A stretch of 16,981 nt of DNA, taken from assembly GCA_003150235.1 (NCBI GenBank), contig QAMW01000014.1, positions 1 through 16,981 on the forward strand, written 5' to 3'. The position numbers were made by a program, and so were the translations under genes. Source of the DNA: Bacteroidales bacterium (GTDB lineage: Bacteria; Bacteroidota; Bacteroidia; Bacteroidales; Muribaculaceae). Below the pieces are notes generated by a model. The model searched no databases, was not told where the DNA came from, and saw only the letters and a program-made list of their open reading frames with translations. This document shows positions 7,295-14,772 of the stretch, piece by piece; the first letter of the stretch is position 1; each line of letters begins with the position of its first letter.

Positions 7295-8128
7295 TTATTT
7301 GTTCAGATGTTCAGAAAGCCATCCGGCAGCAAGAGCTGAAGATGACACAAGGCTTTTTGAAAAACCATGGTCATCGCCCTGAATCAATTCGACACGAGCA
7401 TCGGGCATCTCGATACCATAGCGTTCGCCATAGGAATATGGCACTACCCTGTCGGCTGTGCCGTGGATAACCAGCATCGGACCCGTGTAACGCGACGCCA
7501 CCTGATATATCGGGAGGTCACGCGCGGTCTCGATGTATCCGCGGCCAAGCTTCAGCCCACCGAAAAGCTGGACATATTCCGGAACATTCCACGGGTCATA
7601 CATGGCACCCATAGTATTTCCCCTCAAGGCATCGTCACGAAGCACGGCAGCCGGAGCCATCAGCACAACAGCCTTGATTTTCCCTGCACCAAGTTCTCCT
7701 GCCGTCATAGATGCCACAACGCCACCCTGAGAGTGACCGAGCAATGATACCGAAGCGGTGAATGGCTGCTTATCAGTCCAAGATACAACCTTTTTCGCAT
7801 CCTCTATTTCATTAGGCACAGTCATATCCTGAAACGAGCCTTCACTCGCTCCATGACCATTGAAGTCAAAGCGGATCACACCTATACCGTCTTTCAACAA
7901 ATCAGATGCAATCGTGTCAAACAGCGGACCGCCCATATTCCCGCCAAAACCATGACACAATATCACCATAGGGCATTTTTCACCTGATTTTAAATCGGGT
8001 AACTGCAGACGTGCGGCAAGCGCACCTTTCGACCCTTCGATAGTGAAGGTCGAGTCAACCTGTACAGCGGCGGCTGTCAACAGTGATGCGACAGCGAAAG
8101 CCGAAACTAAGAATCTTTTAAGGTTCAT
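7295..8128 (-). CDS. Secreted alpha/beta hydrolase, cinnamoyl (feruloyl) esterase-like
   Basis: The 277-residue product has a signal peptide (MNLKRFLVSAFAVASLLTAA) and an alpha/beta-hydrolase fold. Visible features are the oxyanion segment CHGFGG (58-63), FDFNGHG (87-93), the nucleophile elbow GHSQGG with Ser133, the acid Asp226 in HGTADRV and His254 in GDDHGFS. The stretch from FDFNGHGASEG through EIEDA, GHSQGGVVAS, APAA, GNT and DLPIY matches what I know of the Lj0536/Est1E cinnamoyl esterase group, which cleaves hydroxycinnamate esters from plant material. The frame extends upstream to 8410, but that part is antisense-frame overlap with hppA; the ATG at 8128 gives a proper signal peptide and sits 25 bases after the hppA stop. 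No promoter is visible in that A/T-rich gap, so it is probably co-transcribed with hppA. Substrate is inferred; other short acyl esters are possible. Confidence 0.85.
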   Translation of the reverse strand: MNLKRFLVSAFAVASLLTAAAVQVDSTFTIEGSKGALAARLQLPDLKSGEKCPMVILCHGFGGNMGGPLFDTIASDLLKDGIGVIRFDFNGHGASEGSFQDMTVPNEIEDAKKVVSWTDKQPFTASVSLLGHSQGGVVASMTAGELGAGKIKAVVLMAPAAVLRDDALRGNTMGAMYDPWNVPEYVQLFGGLKLGRGYIETARDLPIYQVASRYTGPMLVIHGTADRVVPYSYGERYGIEMPDARVELIQGDDHGFSKSLVSSSALAAGWLSEHLNK

Positions 8129-8153
8129 TTTTTTATTTATAAGATTTATAATA

Positions 8154-10355
8154 TTAGAATAAGCTCCATGAAACGGTGAGCCCTGCCATGACAATCGCCA
8201 CCATAGACATAAGTTTGATGAGGATGTTAAGGCTCGGACCCGATGTATCTTTAAAGGGGTCACCGACGGTATCACCAACCACTGTCGCCTTATGTACATC
8301 GCCACCTTTTCCTCCGAAATTGCCCTCTTCAACATATTTCTTGGCATTATCCCACGCACCACCAGAATTAGCCATGAATATAGCGAGGACGAAACCTGCC
8401 GACAGCCCACCTACAAGCAGACCAATCACGCCCGGCACACCAAAAATCAGTCCGGTAAGGATAGGTGCAATAATCGCAAGCAGCGAGGGGAACACCATCT
8501 CTTTCTGAGCGCCCTTGGTCGAAATCTGTACACAACGCGCATAATCAGGTTCGGCATCACCGGTCAATATACCCTTTATCTCACGGAACTGACGACGTAC
8601 CTCCTCGACCATGTGAGCCGCCGCACGTCCAACGGCATTCATCGTTAGTCCACAGAAGAGGAATGCCATCATGCTTCCGATAAACATACCTGAAAGCACC
8701 TTGGGATTCATGAGATTCACGTCATAATAAGTCATGAAGTCGGTAAACGATGCCTCATGTATAGGTTTTGTCATGTCACCGAGATTAATGGCTGTCGTTC
8801 CGAGACGCGACAGCCCGATACGTATTTCCTCTATGTAAGATGCAAGCAGGGCAAGTCCGGTAAGCGCCGCCGAGCCGATGGCAAACCCCTTACCTGTGGC
8901 GGCGGTAGTGTTACCGAGCGAGTCAAGAGCGTCAGTGCGACGGCGCACCTCTTCACCCAATCCGCTCATCTCGGCATTTCCACCTGCGTTGTCGGCGATA
9001 GGGCCGTAGGCATCGGTTGCAAGAGTTATGCCGAGAGTAGAGAGCATGCCGACAGCTGCGATACCGATGCCGTAAAGTCCCATACTGACATTAGTGAAAT
9101 CATATCCTGACGCCAGCCAATAAGAAAGAATAATACCTACTACAACCGCAAGCACGGGAACGGCAGTGGACACCATTCCAAGTCCGATACCGGAAATAAT
9201 CACAGTCGCCGGGCCTGTCTTGCCGCTTTCAGCCAGCTTACGCGTAGGGAGATAGGACTGTGAGGTATAATATTCAGTAGACCTGCCGATTACGACACCG
9301 ACCAACAGACCGATAACCACTGCAAACGAAATGTTGACCCAGTTATTAAGCTGAAGTGCCCAGAGAATAAGGAAGGTAGCACCGATAATAAGCACGGAAC
9401 TTAGATTTGTACCGAAAGAAAGCGAGTTCAGGAGGTCTTTCATTTTCGCATCTTCCTTAGTACGCACAGAGAAGATACCTATTATAGAAAGGATGATTCC
9501 TACTGCCGCGATAAGCATCGGAGCAAGAACAGCCTTGAACTGCATCGCCACGTCGCCACTTGTCATATAACCTGCGGCACCAAGTGCTGCCGTTGCAAGA
9601 ATTGAGCCGCAATAAGACTCATAAAGGTCAGCACCCATTCCGGCGACATCACCCACATTGTCGCCAACATTGTCGGCAATAGTCGCAGGGTTACGGGGAT
9701 CATCCTCGGGAATACCCGCTTCAACCTTGCCAACGAGGTCGGCGCCGACGTCAGCAGCCTTAGTATAGATACCACCACCGACACGCGCAAACAGAGCCTG
9801 TGTACTCGCGCCCATACCGAATGTAAGCATGGTAGTGGTTATCATACATAGTTTTGCTGTAGGTGTTGCGGGATCATCGGGGACGAACCAGTCAAGTATA
9901 AGATACCAGAACGAGATATCGAGCAATCCCAGTCCTACAACTACGAGACCCATGACGGCTCCACTGCGGAATGCCACCCGAAGTCCACCGTTCAACGATT
10001 TACGGGCAGCATTTGCGGTACGTGCCGATGCATGAGTCGCCGTTTTCATGCCGAGAAATCCGGAAAGTCCGGAGAAGAATCCACCGGTAAGGAATGCTAC
10101 CGGCACCCAATGATTCTGAAGGTCAAAACCATACGCCATTATCGAGAATAGCACTACAAGTGCTATAAACACCATCCCGACAATCTTGTATTGTTGTTTT
10201 AGATACGACATCGCGCCCTGTCTCACGTACAGCGCGATTTTTTGCATAACCGGAGTGCCTTCGCTCTCCTTCATCATTTGGCGATAGAAATACCAGGCAA
10301 GCAGCAATGCAAGCAATGATGCCGCCGGAACGCCCCAGAAAAGAACTTGTTCCAT
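8154..10355 (-). CDS. hppA: Membrane-bound pyrophosphatase, K+-dependent, probably Na+ and H+ pumping
   Basis: This integral membrane pump uses pyrophosphate hydrolysis to export cations across the inner membrane. The 733 residues and some 16 hydrophobic segments are normal for the family. The catalytic site is intact: DLVGKVEAGIPEDDPRNP (207-223), DNVGDNVGD (228-236), the semi-conserved Glu246 in DLYES, DNAGGNAEM (455-463) and the C-terminal DNAKKYVE and GDTVGDPFKDT. GNTTAATGKG (481-490) has Ala where K+-independent enzymes have Lys, so K+ dependence is expected. Thr90, Phe94, Asp146 and Met176 are all present at the positions I recall as the signature of the dual Na+,H+ enzymes of gut Bacteroides. 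The gene lies 46 bases after the GH3 stop and 25 bases before the esterase, with no promoter visible in either gap. The GH3-hppA gap is made of a 7-bp repeat. Confidence 0.96.
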   Translation of the reverse strand: MEQVLFWGVPAASLLALLLAWYFYRQMMKESEGTPVMQKIALYVRQGAMSYLKQQYKIVGMVFIALVVLFSIMAYGFDLQNHWVPVAFLTGGFFSGLSGFLGMKTATHASARTANAARKSLNGGLRVAFRSGAVMGLVVVGLGLLDISFWYLILDWFVPDDPATPTAKLCMITTTMLTFGMGASTQALFARVGGGIYTKAADVGADLVGKVEAGIPEDDPRNPATIADNVGDNVGDVAGMGADLYESYCGSILATAALGAAGYMTSGDVAMQFKAVLAPMLIAAVGIILSIIGIFSVRTKEDAKMKDLLNSLSFGTNLSSVLIIGATFLILWALQLNNWVNISFAVVIGLLVGVVIGRSTEYYTSQSYLPTRKLAESGKTGPATVIISGIGLGMVSTAVPVLAVVVGIILSYWLASGYDFTNVSMGLYGIGIAAVGMLSTLGITLATDAYGPIADNAGGNAEMSGLGEEVRRRTDALDSLGNTTAATGKGFAIGSAALTGLALLASYIEEIRIGLSRLGTTAINLGDMTKPIHEASFTDFMTYYDVNLMNPKVLSGMFIGSMMAFLFCGLTMNAVGRAAAHMVEEVRRQFREIKGILTGDAEPDYARCVQISTKGAQKEMVFPSLLAIIAPILTGLIFGVPGVIGLLVGGLSAGFVLAIFMANSGGAWDNAKKYVEEGNFGGKGGDVHKATVVGDTVGDPFKDTSGPSLNILIKLMSMVAIVMAGLTVSWSLF

Positions 10356-10368
10356 TGTGTTTGATATT

Positions 10369-10417
10369 AGTTGTCAGTTTTAAGTTGTCAGTTGTCAGAG
10401 TTCAGTTGTCAGTTGTG
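10369..10417. repeat. 7-bp tandem repeat (AGTTGTC on the plus strand), seven units
   Basis: Seven consecutive 7-base units occupy 10369-10417. Four are exactly AGTTGTC (10369, 10383, 10390, 10404), one differs at one base (10411) and two are degenerate (10376, AGTTTTA; 10397, AGAGTTC). On the minus strand it reads GACAACT. The array supplies the last codons and the stop of the GH3 gene (Thr-Thr-Asp-Asn-stop) and fills most of the leader of hppA. Confidence 0.85.
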
Positions 10418-12561
10418 GTTATTGTTGTGGAGAGAGGGGTGTTGGCTGAGGATGAGCCGACTCTTATATTGAGTAGCGTGCCGGGAAGGACCCGGTAGTC
10501 GCGTGTGGTCTCGTTCCAGTCACCAATCTCCGACAAAGGCATTATAAATTTAACCTTTTCCCGTTTACCTGAGTCTACCGGCAGGCGGCGGAACGCTTTC
10601 AATTTATAGGTTTGACCACCGTCAACCGAAAGATATAACTGGGCGACCTCTTCACCGTCGCGGTCGCCTGTATTCGCTATCATAAAATCCACGACAAGAT
10701 TATCATCATCAATACGCGAAGAAATATTGCTGTAAGAGAAATCAGTGTAACTCAATCCATAACCAAACGGGTAAAGCGGTTCATGACGGTTATACATATA
10801 TGTATGCCCGTGGCGTATGTCATAATCCATCATCGGAGGGAGGTCAAGAATATCTTTAACCCAGGTCTGTGTAGTGCGTCCGGCGGGATTCACGTTGCCG
10901 AAAAGCACATCGGCAACCCCGTTACCATGCTCCTGGGCGCAATGAGTCACATGCAGAATCGCATGCAGATTATCGTTGCTCCAATTTATTGCATAAGGGA
11001 AACTGCTGACAAGCAGAAGCACCGTGTTAGGATTGACAGCGTATATCTGCCTTATCATATCTTCATCAGGCAAAACAAGTGAACGACGGTCAACCGCTTC
11101 CCTGCCATCGGAAGGCACGGGACAGAAAAACCAGTCACGCTTCGTGCCAAAAGGATGATTACCCGTGCATACAATCACGACATCAGCCTCCGAGGCAAGT
11201 TTTACAGCCATATCCATACGATTGTCAGGAGCGTATGTCACCTCGATACCTGTTCCCTCGACGGCATTTTTTACTCCATCAAGTATTGTCACCTCATAGG
11301 GAGGCATTCCACTGTACCAATCCTGAACTATATTGTCGGCATAAGGTCCAATCAGCGCGATTTTCCTTATCTTATCCTTGTCAAGCGGCAACAAAGCCTC
11401 GCCATTCACCGAAGGAGAATTTTTCAGCAATACCACGGATTTTGCCACTGCCTCACGTGCAAGCGCTTTTGCGTAATCAGACAAAAACGGTACAGCCGTC
11501 GTGTCAGAGCCTATGGCAAGATAAGGATTTGCGGAATTTTCCCCGTCAAGAAGCCCGAGTTTAAGAGCCACCTTGATATTTCCCCGTATCGCCCGGTCTA
11601 TATCGGCTTCGGAAAGGAGACCCGAAGAAAGTGCCTCCCTGACATCGTCGACATAACGGTCAAGAAACTGCCCCGTAGTAGCCTTTACAATAGCCGCCGC
11701 CCCCTCTGCGCGTGACGGGAAACGCTTATGAGCCGAAATCAGCAAACCCAGCGCACCACCATCGGTACATATTATACCGTCATTGCCCCATTCCTTACGT
11801 GTAATACTGTCAAGACAGGGATGCATCGCCATAGGAATGCCGTTCCAACTGTTGTAAGCAGCCATATATGCACGGGAACCACCTTCCGTAATACCTTTAT
11901 AAAACGGATAAGCATAGTACTCACGGAACAGCTCGGAATCAAAATCGGAAGAAGAGCTGTCACGACCGAACTCATTACTGTTGGCAAGGAAATGCTTCAT
12001 AAGCGCCGCCGTCTTCCAGTATCGCGGATTATCACCTTGCAGACCCTTTATTTTCGCCACTGTCATTGCAGCGGTAAGATACGGGTCCTCGCCGAAACTC
12101 TCCTCAGTCCTTCCCCATCGCGGGTCACGGGCGAGGTCGGCATTAGGCGCCCTCATCACCAACATGCACCGGCGTCCGGAATCAATTTGAGAATAATAAC
12201 GCGCTTCCTCCGCCACTTGTGCGGCAATACGTCTGAGCAACTCCGGATCCCATGTCTCCCCTAATCCGTAAGCCTGGGGGAATATAGTAGTATGTATTGT
12301 GTCAGGTTTTTCCTTACCGGGACCGCTCAACGACAGTCCGTGCAACCCCTCTACCTGCCAGCAATGAGGTATTCCCAGCCTCGGCACACTGAGATCGGTT
12401 GACAACAGAGCCACTTTTTCATCAAGTGTAAGCTCTTTGAGAAGGCACTCAACCCTGACGCTGTCAGGCAGCGCTGTATCCTGAAAAGCATAATGCGCCG
12501 CCGATATTCCCTGGAATGACAAGGCGGCAAATAATAACGTGAAGAATTTCCTGATGTGCAT
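10402..12561 (-). CDS. Glycoside hydrolase family 3 (beta-glucosidase/beta-xylosidase-like), secreted
   Basis: The 719-residue enzyme starts with a signal peptide (MHIRKFFTLLFAALSFQGISA) and so acts in the periplasm or outside. The GH3 N-terminal barrel shows VEGLHG (70-75), APNADLARDPRWGR (138-151), ESFGEDP (154-160), KHFLAN (189-194) and YNSWNG (236-241). The nucleophile is Asp267 in IICTDGG. The C-terminal sandwich follows, with the likely acid/base Glu489 in GREAVDRRSLVLP, then PFGYGLSYTDF and a fibronectin-III-like domain from about 615 to the end. It should remove beta-linked glucose or xylose (possibly arabinose) from oligosaccharide ends; the exact sugar cannot be read from sequence. 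It is the first gene of an apparent unit with hppA and an esterase, and diverges from efp. Its last codons lie in the 7-bp repeat, so the C-terminal tail is likely to vary between strains. Confidence 0.92.
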   Translation of the reverse strand: MHIRKFFTLLFAALSFQGISAAHYAFQDTALPDSVRVECLLKELTLDEKVALLSTDLSVPRLGIPHCWQVEGLHGLSLSGPGKEKPDTIHTTIFPQAYGLGETWDPELLRRIAAQVAEEARYYSQIDSGRRCMLVMRAPNADLARDPRWGRTEESFGEDPYLTAAMTVAKIKGLQGDNPRYWKTAALMKHFLANSNEFGRDSSSSDFDSELFREYYAYPFYKGITEGGSRAYMAAYNSWNGIPMAMHPCLDSITRKEWGNDGIICTDGGALGLLISAHKRFPSRAEGAAAIVKATTGQFLDRYVDDVREALSSGLLSEADIDRAIRGNIKVALKLGLLDGENSANPYLAIGSDTTAVPFLSDYAKALAREAVAKSVVLLKNSPSVNGEALLPLDKDKIRKIALIGPYADNIVQDWYSGMPPYEVTILDGVKNAVEGTGIEVTYAPDNRMDMAVKLASEADVVIVCTGNHPFGTKRDWFFCPVPSDGREAVDRRSLVLPDEDMIRQIYAVNPNTVLLLVSSFPYAINWSNDNLHAILHVTHCAQEHGNGVADVLFGNVNPAGRTTQTWVKDILDLPPMMDYDIRHGHTYMYNRHEPLYPFGYGLSYTDFSYSNISSRIDDDNLVVDFMIANTGDRDGEEVAQLYLSVDGGQTYKLKAFRRLPVDSGKREKVKFIMPLSEIGDWNETTRDYRVLPGTLLNIRVGSSSANTPLSTTITTTDN

Positions 12562-12580
12562 AACATGGATTAAATATCTA

Positions 12581-12588
12581 CAAATATA
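12581..12588 (-). promoter_or_regulatory. -7 element upstream of the GH3 gene
   Basis: TATATTTG on the minus strand (12588-12581) matches TAnnTTTG and lies 19 bases before the GH3 ATG. A good TTTG at -33 is not seen. It lies back to back with the efp -7 element 24 bases away. Confidence 0.5.
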
Positions 12589-12611
12589 GGGTTTATTTAA
12601 GAAAAAGTAAT

Positions 12612-12619
12612 TATCTTTG
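12612..12619 (+). promoter_or_regulatory. -7 element upstream of efp
   Basis: TATCTTTG at 12612-12619 is a perfect -7 match, giving a leader of about 60 bases before the efp ATG at 12689. The -33 region is A/T-rich and only loosely like TTTG (TTTA at 12592-12595). The leader has a run of T but no clear fold. Confidence 0.55.
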
Positions 12620-12688
12620 CACAGAAATTTGGAAAAGTATTTTTTTGCTTTTCACTCTACAGGAATAAGAAAAACGATATAATCATTT

Positions 12689-13264
12689 ATGGCAACAACT
12701 GCAGATTTTAAAAACGGAATGTGCCTCGACATCGACGGCAACTATTATTTTATTGTTGAATTTCTTCATGTAAAACCCGGTAAAGGTCCGGCTTTCGTGC
12801 GTACAAAGCTTAAGAATGTAAAGACCGGCCGTATCCTTGACAAGACCTGGAACTCAGGCGTGAAGGTCGATGAAGTGCGCATTGAGCGTCGTCCCTACCA
12901 GTATCTTTATAAAGATGACATGGGTTACAACTTTATGCACACCGAAACATTCGAACAGGTTGCGATTCCCGGCGAAAGCATTGATGGGGTACAGTTCCTC
13001 AAAGAGGGTGACATCTGCGAGGCTATGGTTCATGCCGCATCTGACACTATCCTTACCTGCGAGATGCCTACCAGCGTAGTGCTTGAAATCACATATACCG
13101 AACCGGGCATCAAGGGCGATACAGCCACCAACACTCTCAAGCCCGCAACCGTTGAGACCGGTGCCGAAGTACGTGTACCGCTTTTCTGCGAGACCGGCGA
13201 CAAGGTACGAATCGACACCCGCGACGGTTCATACGTAGAACGTGTTGAGCGAGCAAAAGCCTAA
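12689..13264 (+). CDS. efp: Elongation factor P
   Basis: EF-P relieves ribosomes stalled at polyproline stretches. The 191-residue product is full length. The KOW-like N-terminal domain has HVKPGKGPAF with Lys32 at the tip, which is the residue at the place of the modified Lys34 of E. coli. OB domains II and III follow (YLYKDDMGYNFM, then TEPGIKGDTATNTLKPATV, a strong EF-P signature, and VPLFCETGDKVRIDTRDGSYVER near the end). No modification enzymes (epmA, epmB, earP or the ymfI type) are in the window. It has its own promoter element and a strong terminator directly after the stop codon, so it is probably a single-gene unit. Confidence 0.97.
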   Translation: MATTADFKNGMCLDIDGNYYFIVEFLHVKPGKGPAFVRTKLKNVKTGRILDKTWNSGVKVDEVRIERRPYQYLYKDDMGYNFMHTETFEQVAIPGESIDGVQFLKEGDICEAMVHAASDTILTCEMPTSVVLEITYTEPGIKGDTATNTLKPATVETGAEVRVPLFCETGDKVRIDTRDGSYVERVERAKA

Positions 13265-13285
13265 CCGCCACAACAATAACGATAT

Positions 13286-13319
13286 AAAAGAGCCGTTTCT
13301 CACAGAGAGCGGCTCTTTT
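13286..13319 (+). terminator. Intrinsic terminator of efp
   Basis: A 10-bp perfect outer stem AAAAGAGCCG (13286-13295) with CGGCTCTTTT (13310-13319), plus an inner TCTC/GAGA stem around an ACA loop. The stem ends in four T. It starts 21 bases after the efp stop. Because of the A-run on the other side it could work in both directions, but no minus-strand gene needs it. Confidence 0.9.
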
Positions 13320-13363
13320 AGTTGTGACGACACTAAGAATACAGTCAAATTTCAGACTGTTTC

Positions 13364-13530
13364 TGAGAGATTGTCTAAAATTTATATCACTTTGCTTTTC
13401 AGGTACTTGTCAGTGTCTTTTTGCCCGTTCTTCAGTCATGTAGCAACCGCTACGCTCCTTCATCGCAATCAAAAATCCATCTGACAATCCCTCTCAAAAT
13501 CGGTATCATATAAATTTAGACAATCTCTGA
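13364..13530. mobile_element. MITE-like non-autonomous transposable element with TGA target duplication
   Basis: Imperfect terminal inverted repeats lie at 13367-13387 and 13508-13527. The arms share GAGATTGTCTAAA at the outer end and TTTATAT at the inner end, and differ by a single inserted A in the left arm. The element itself is 161 bp (13367-13527) and is flanked on both sides by TGA (13364-13366 and 13528-13530), as a 3-bp target duplication would leave. The interior holds a small GTAGC/GCTAC hairpin (13440-13453) and no credible gene. The termini GAGATTGTC and a TNA duplication fit what is known of IS5-family (IS1031-group) transposons, so a partner IS of that type may move it. It inserted between the efp terminator and the flavodiiron gene, ending 47 bases before that gene's start codon. 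Confidence 0.6.
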
Positions 13531-13577
13531 ACATTAGTCAGATAATTGTGATTATATAGTTATACTTTTATTTAATT

Positions 13578-14768
13578 ATGAATATAAAGAAAATAGTTGA
13601 GGGAATCTATTATGTAGGAGTCAATGACCGCACAACCCACCGTTTTGAAGCGTTATGGCCCATACCATACGGTGTAAGCTACAACTCCTATATAGTAAAA
13701 GGAAACAACAAGACCGCCCTTATCGACGGCGTGGAAATAAGTGAATGTGACAAGCTACGCGATAACATCGCGAATATATTAGGAGATGGATGTGCCCCCG
13801 ATTACCTTGTAATCAACCACATGGAGCCTGACCATTCCGGCTCAATCAAGGTGCTCAGAAGTTTCTTCCCCCAGATGACCATAGTCGGTAATGCCAAGAC
13901 CCTCGAAATGGTCAAAGGATTTTACGGAATCGAAGAAAACACCCTGAAGATTGCCGACGGCGAGACACTTGACCTTGGAGGTATGACCCTGACTTTCAAG
14001 ATAACCCCAATGGTACACTGGCCGGAGACAATGATGACTTATGTCGAAGAAAAATCCGTACTCTTTTCAGGAGACGCATTCGGATGTTTCGGCGCGCTCA
14101 ACGGCGGAATTATTGATGAAGAGACCGATGTCGAGCCGTTTATTCCCGAAATGTACCGCTACTATTCCAACATTGTAGGCAAATATGGCATATTCGTGCA
14201 GAAAGCAATAGGAAAACTCTCGTCATTGAAAATCGATTATATCTGTTCAACCCACGGCCCTGTATGGCATGAACAGATAAACCGTATCGGCGGCATATAT
14301 GACAAACTGAGCCGTTATGAAGGAGAAAACGGCGTGACAATCGTCTACGGGTCGATGTACGGCAACACTGAAGAGATGGCAGAAGCAATCGCGGCACGAC
14401 TTGCCGAGCGTGGAGTAAAAACCATAAGGATGCACAATGTCACCAAATCACATCCGTCTTATATCATCAGTGACATATTCCGCTACAAAGGACTTGTTAT
14501 AGGAGCCCCTACCTACTCCAACACCCTTTTCCCTCCGGTAGAAAACATACTGACTGCAATAAAAACGCGAGAGCTCAAAAACAGGGTAATCGGCACTTTC
14601 GGCTCATACACCTGGGCACCGCAAGCAGTAAAGCGCATAAACCAACTGCTTGAAGACGCCAAACTATACACAGCCGATGTAATCTCAGTAGAGACCAAAC
14701 AAGCACCGACCGCCGCTACCATTGCTGACTGCCGGTCACTTGCCGACGCAATAGCAAACCAACTCTAA
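13578..14768 (+). CDS. Flavodiiron protein (FprA-type A flavoprotein; O2/NO reductase)
   Basis: The 396-residue product has the two-domain core of flavodiiron proteins. The metallo-beta-lactamase-like part carries the diiron ligands: His81, Glu83, Asp85 and the adjacent His86 of HMEPDHSGS, then His147 (MVHWPE), Asp166 (FSGDAFG) and His226 (STHGPVW). The flavodoxin domain starts at about 252 with the FMN-binding loop VYGSMYGNTEEMA and has GAPTYSNTLFPP and FGSYTWAP further on. These cytoplasmic enzymes reduce O2 to water or NO to N2O with electrons from rubredoxin or a similar donor, protecting strict anaerobes. No rubredoxin gene or rubredoxin fusion is in view. The next gene starts 4 bases after the stop, so the two are surely co-transcribed. 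Upstream, the MITE-like element lies very close to the start and no perfect promoter box is visible, so the element may influence expression. NO versus O2 preference cannot be told. Confidence 0.95.
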   Translation: MNIKKIVEGIYYVGVNDRTTHRFEALWPIPYGVSYNSYIVKGNNKTALIDGVEISECDKLRDNIANILGDGCAPDYLVINHMEPDHSGSIKVLRSFFPQMTIVGNAKTLEMVKGFYGIEENTLKIADGETLDLGGMTLTFKITPMVHWPETMMTYVEEKSVLFSGDAFGCFGALNGGIIDEETDVEPFIPEMYRYYSNIVGKYGIFVQKAIGKLSSLKIDYICSTHGPVWHEQINRIGGIYDKLSRYEGENGVTIVYGSMYGNTEEMAEAIAARLAERGVKTIRMHNVTKSHPSYIISDIFRYKGLVIGAPTYSNTLFPPVENILTAIKTRELKNRVIGTFGSYTWAPQAVKRINQLLEDAKLYTADVISVETKQAPTAATIADCRSLADAIANQL

Positions 14769-14772
14769 GTCC

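Noticed and set aside
8129..8410. Upstream extension of the esterase frame to 8410
   Set aside because: It would overlap hppA by over 250 bases in another frame and bury the clear signal peptide that starts at 8128.
10369..10417. CRISPR array
   Set aside because: The units are 7 bases, contiguous and without spacers; no cas genes are present. It is a simple tandem repeat.
11079..12264. Long plus-strand open frames opposite the GH3 gene
   Set aside because: They are shadows of the GH3 coding strand with no recognisable motifs and mutually overlapping frames.
13242..13484. 80-codon open frame after efp
   Set aside because: It starts inside efp, runs through the terminator and into the MITE-like element, and has no protein-like pattern.
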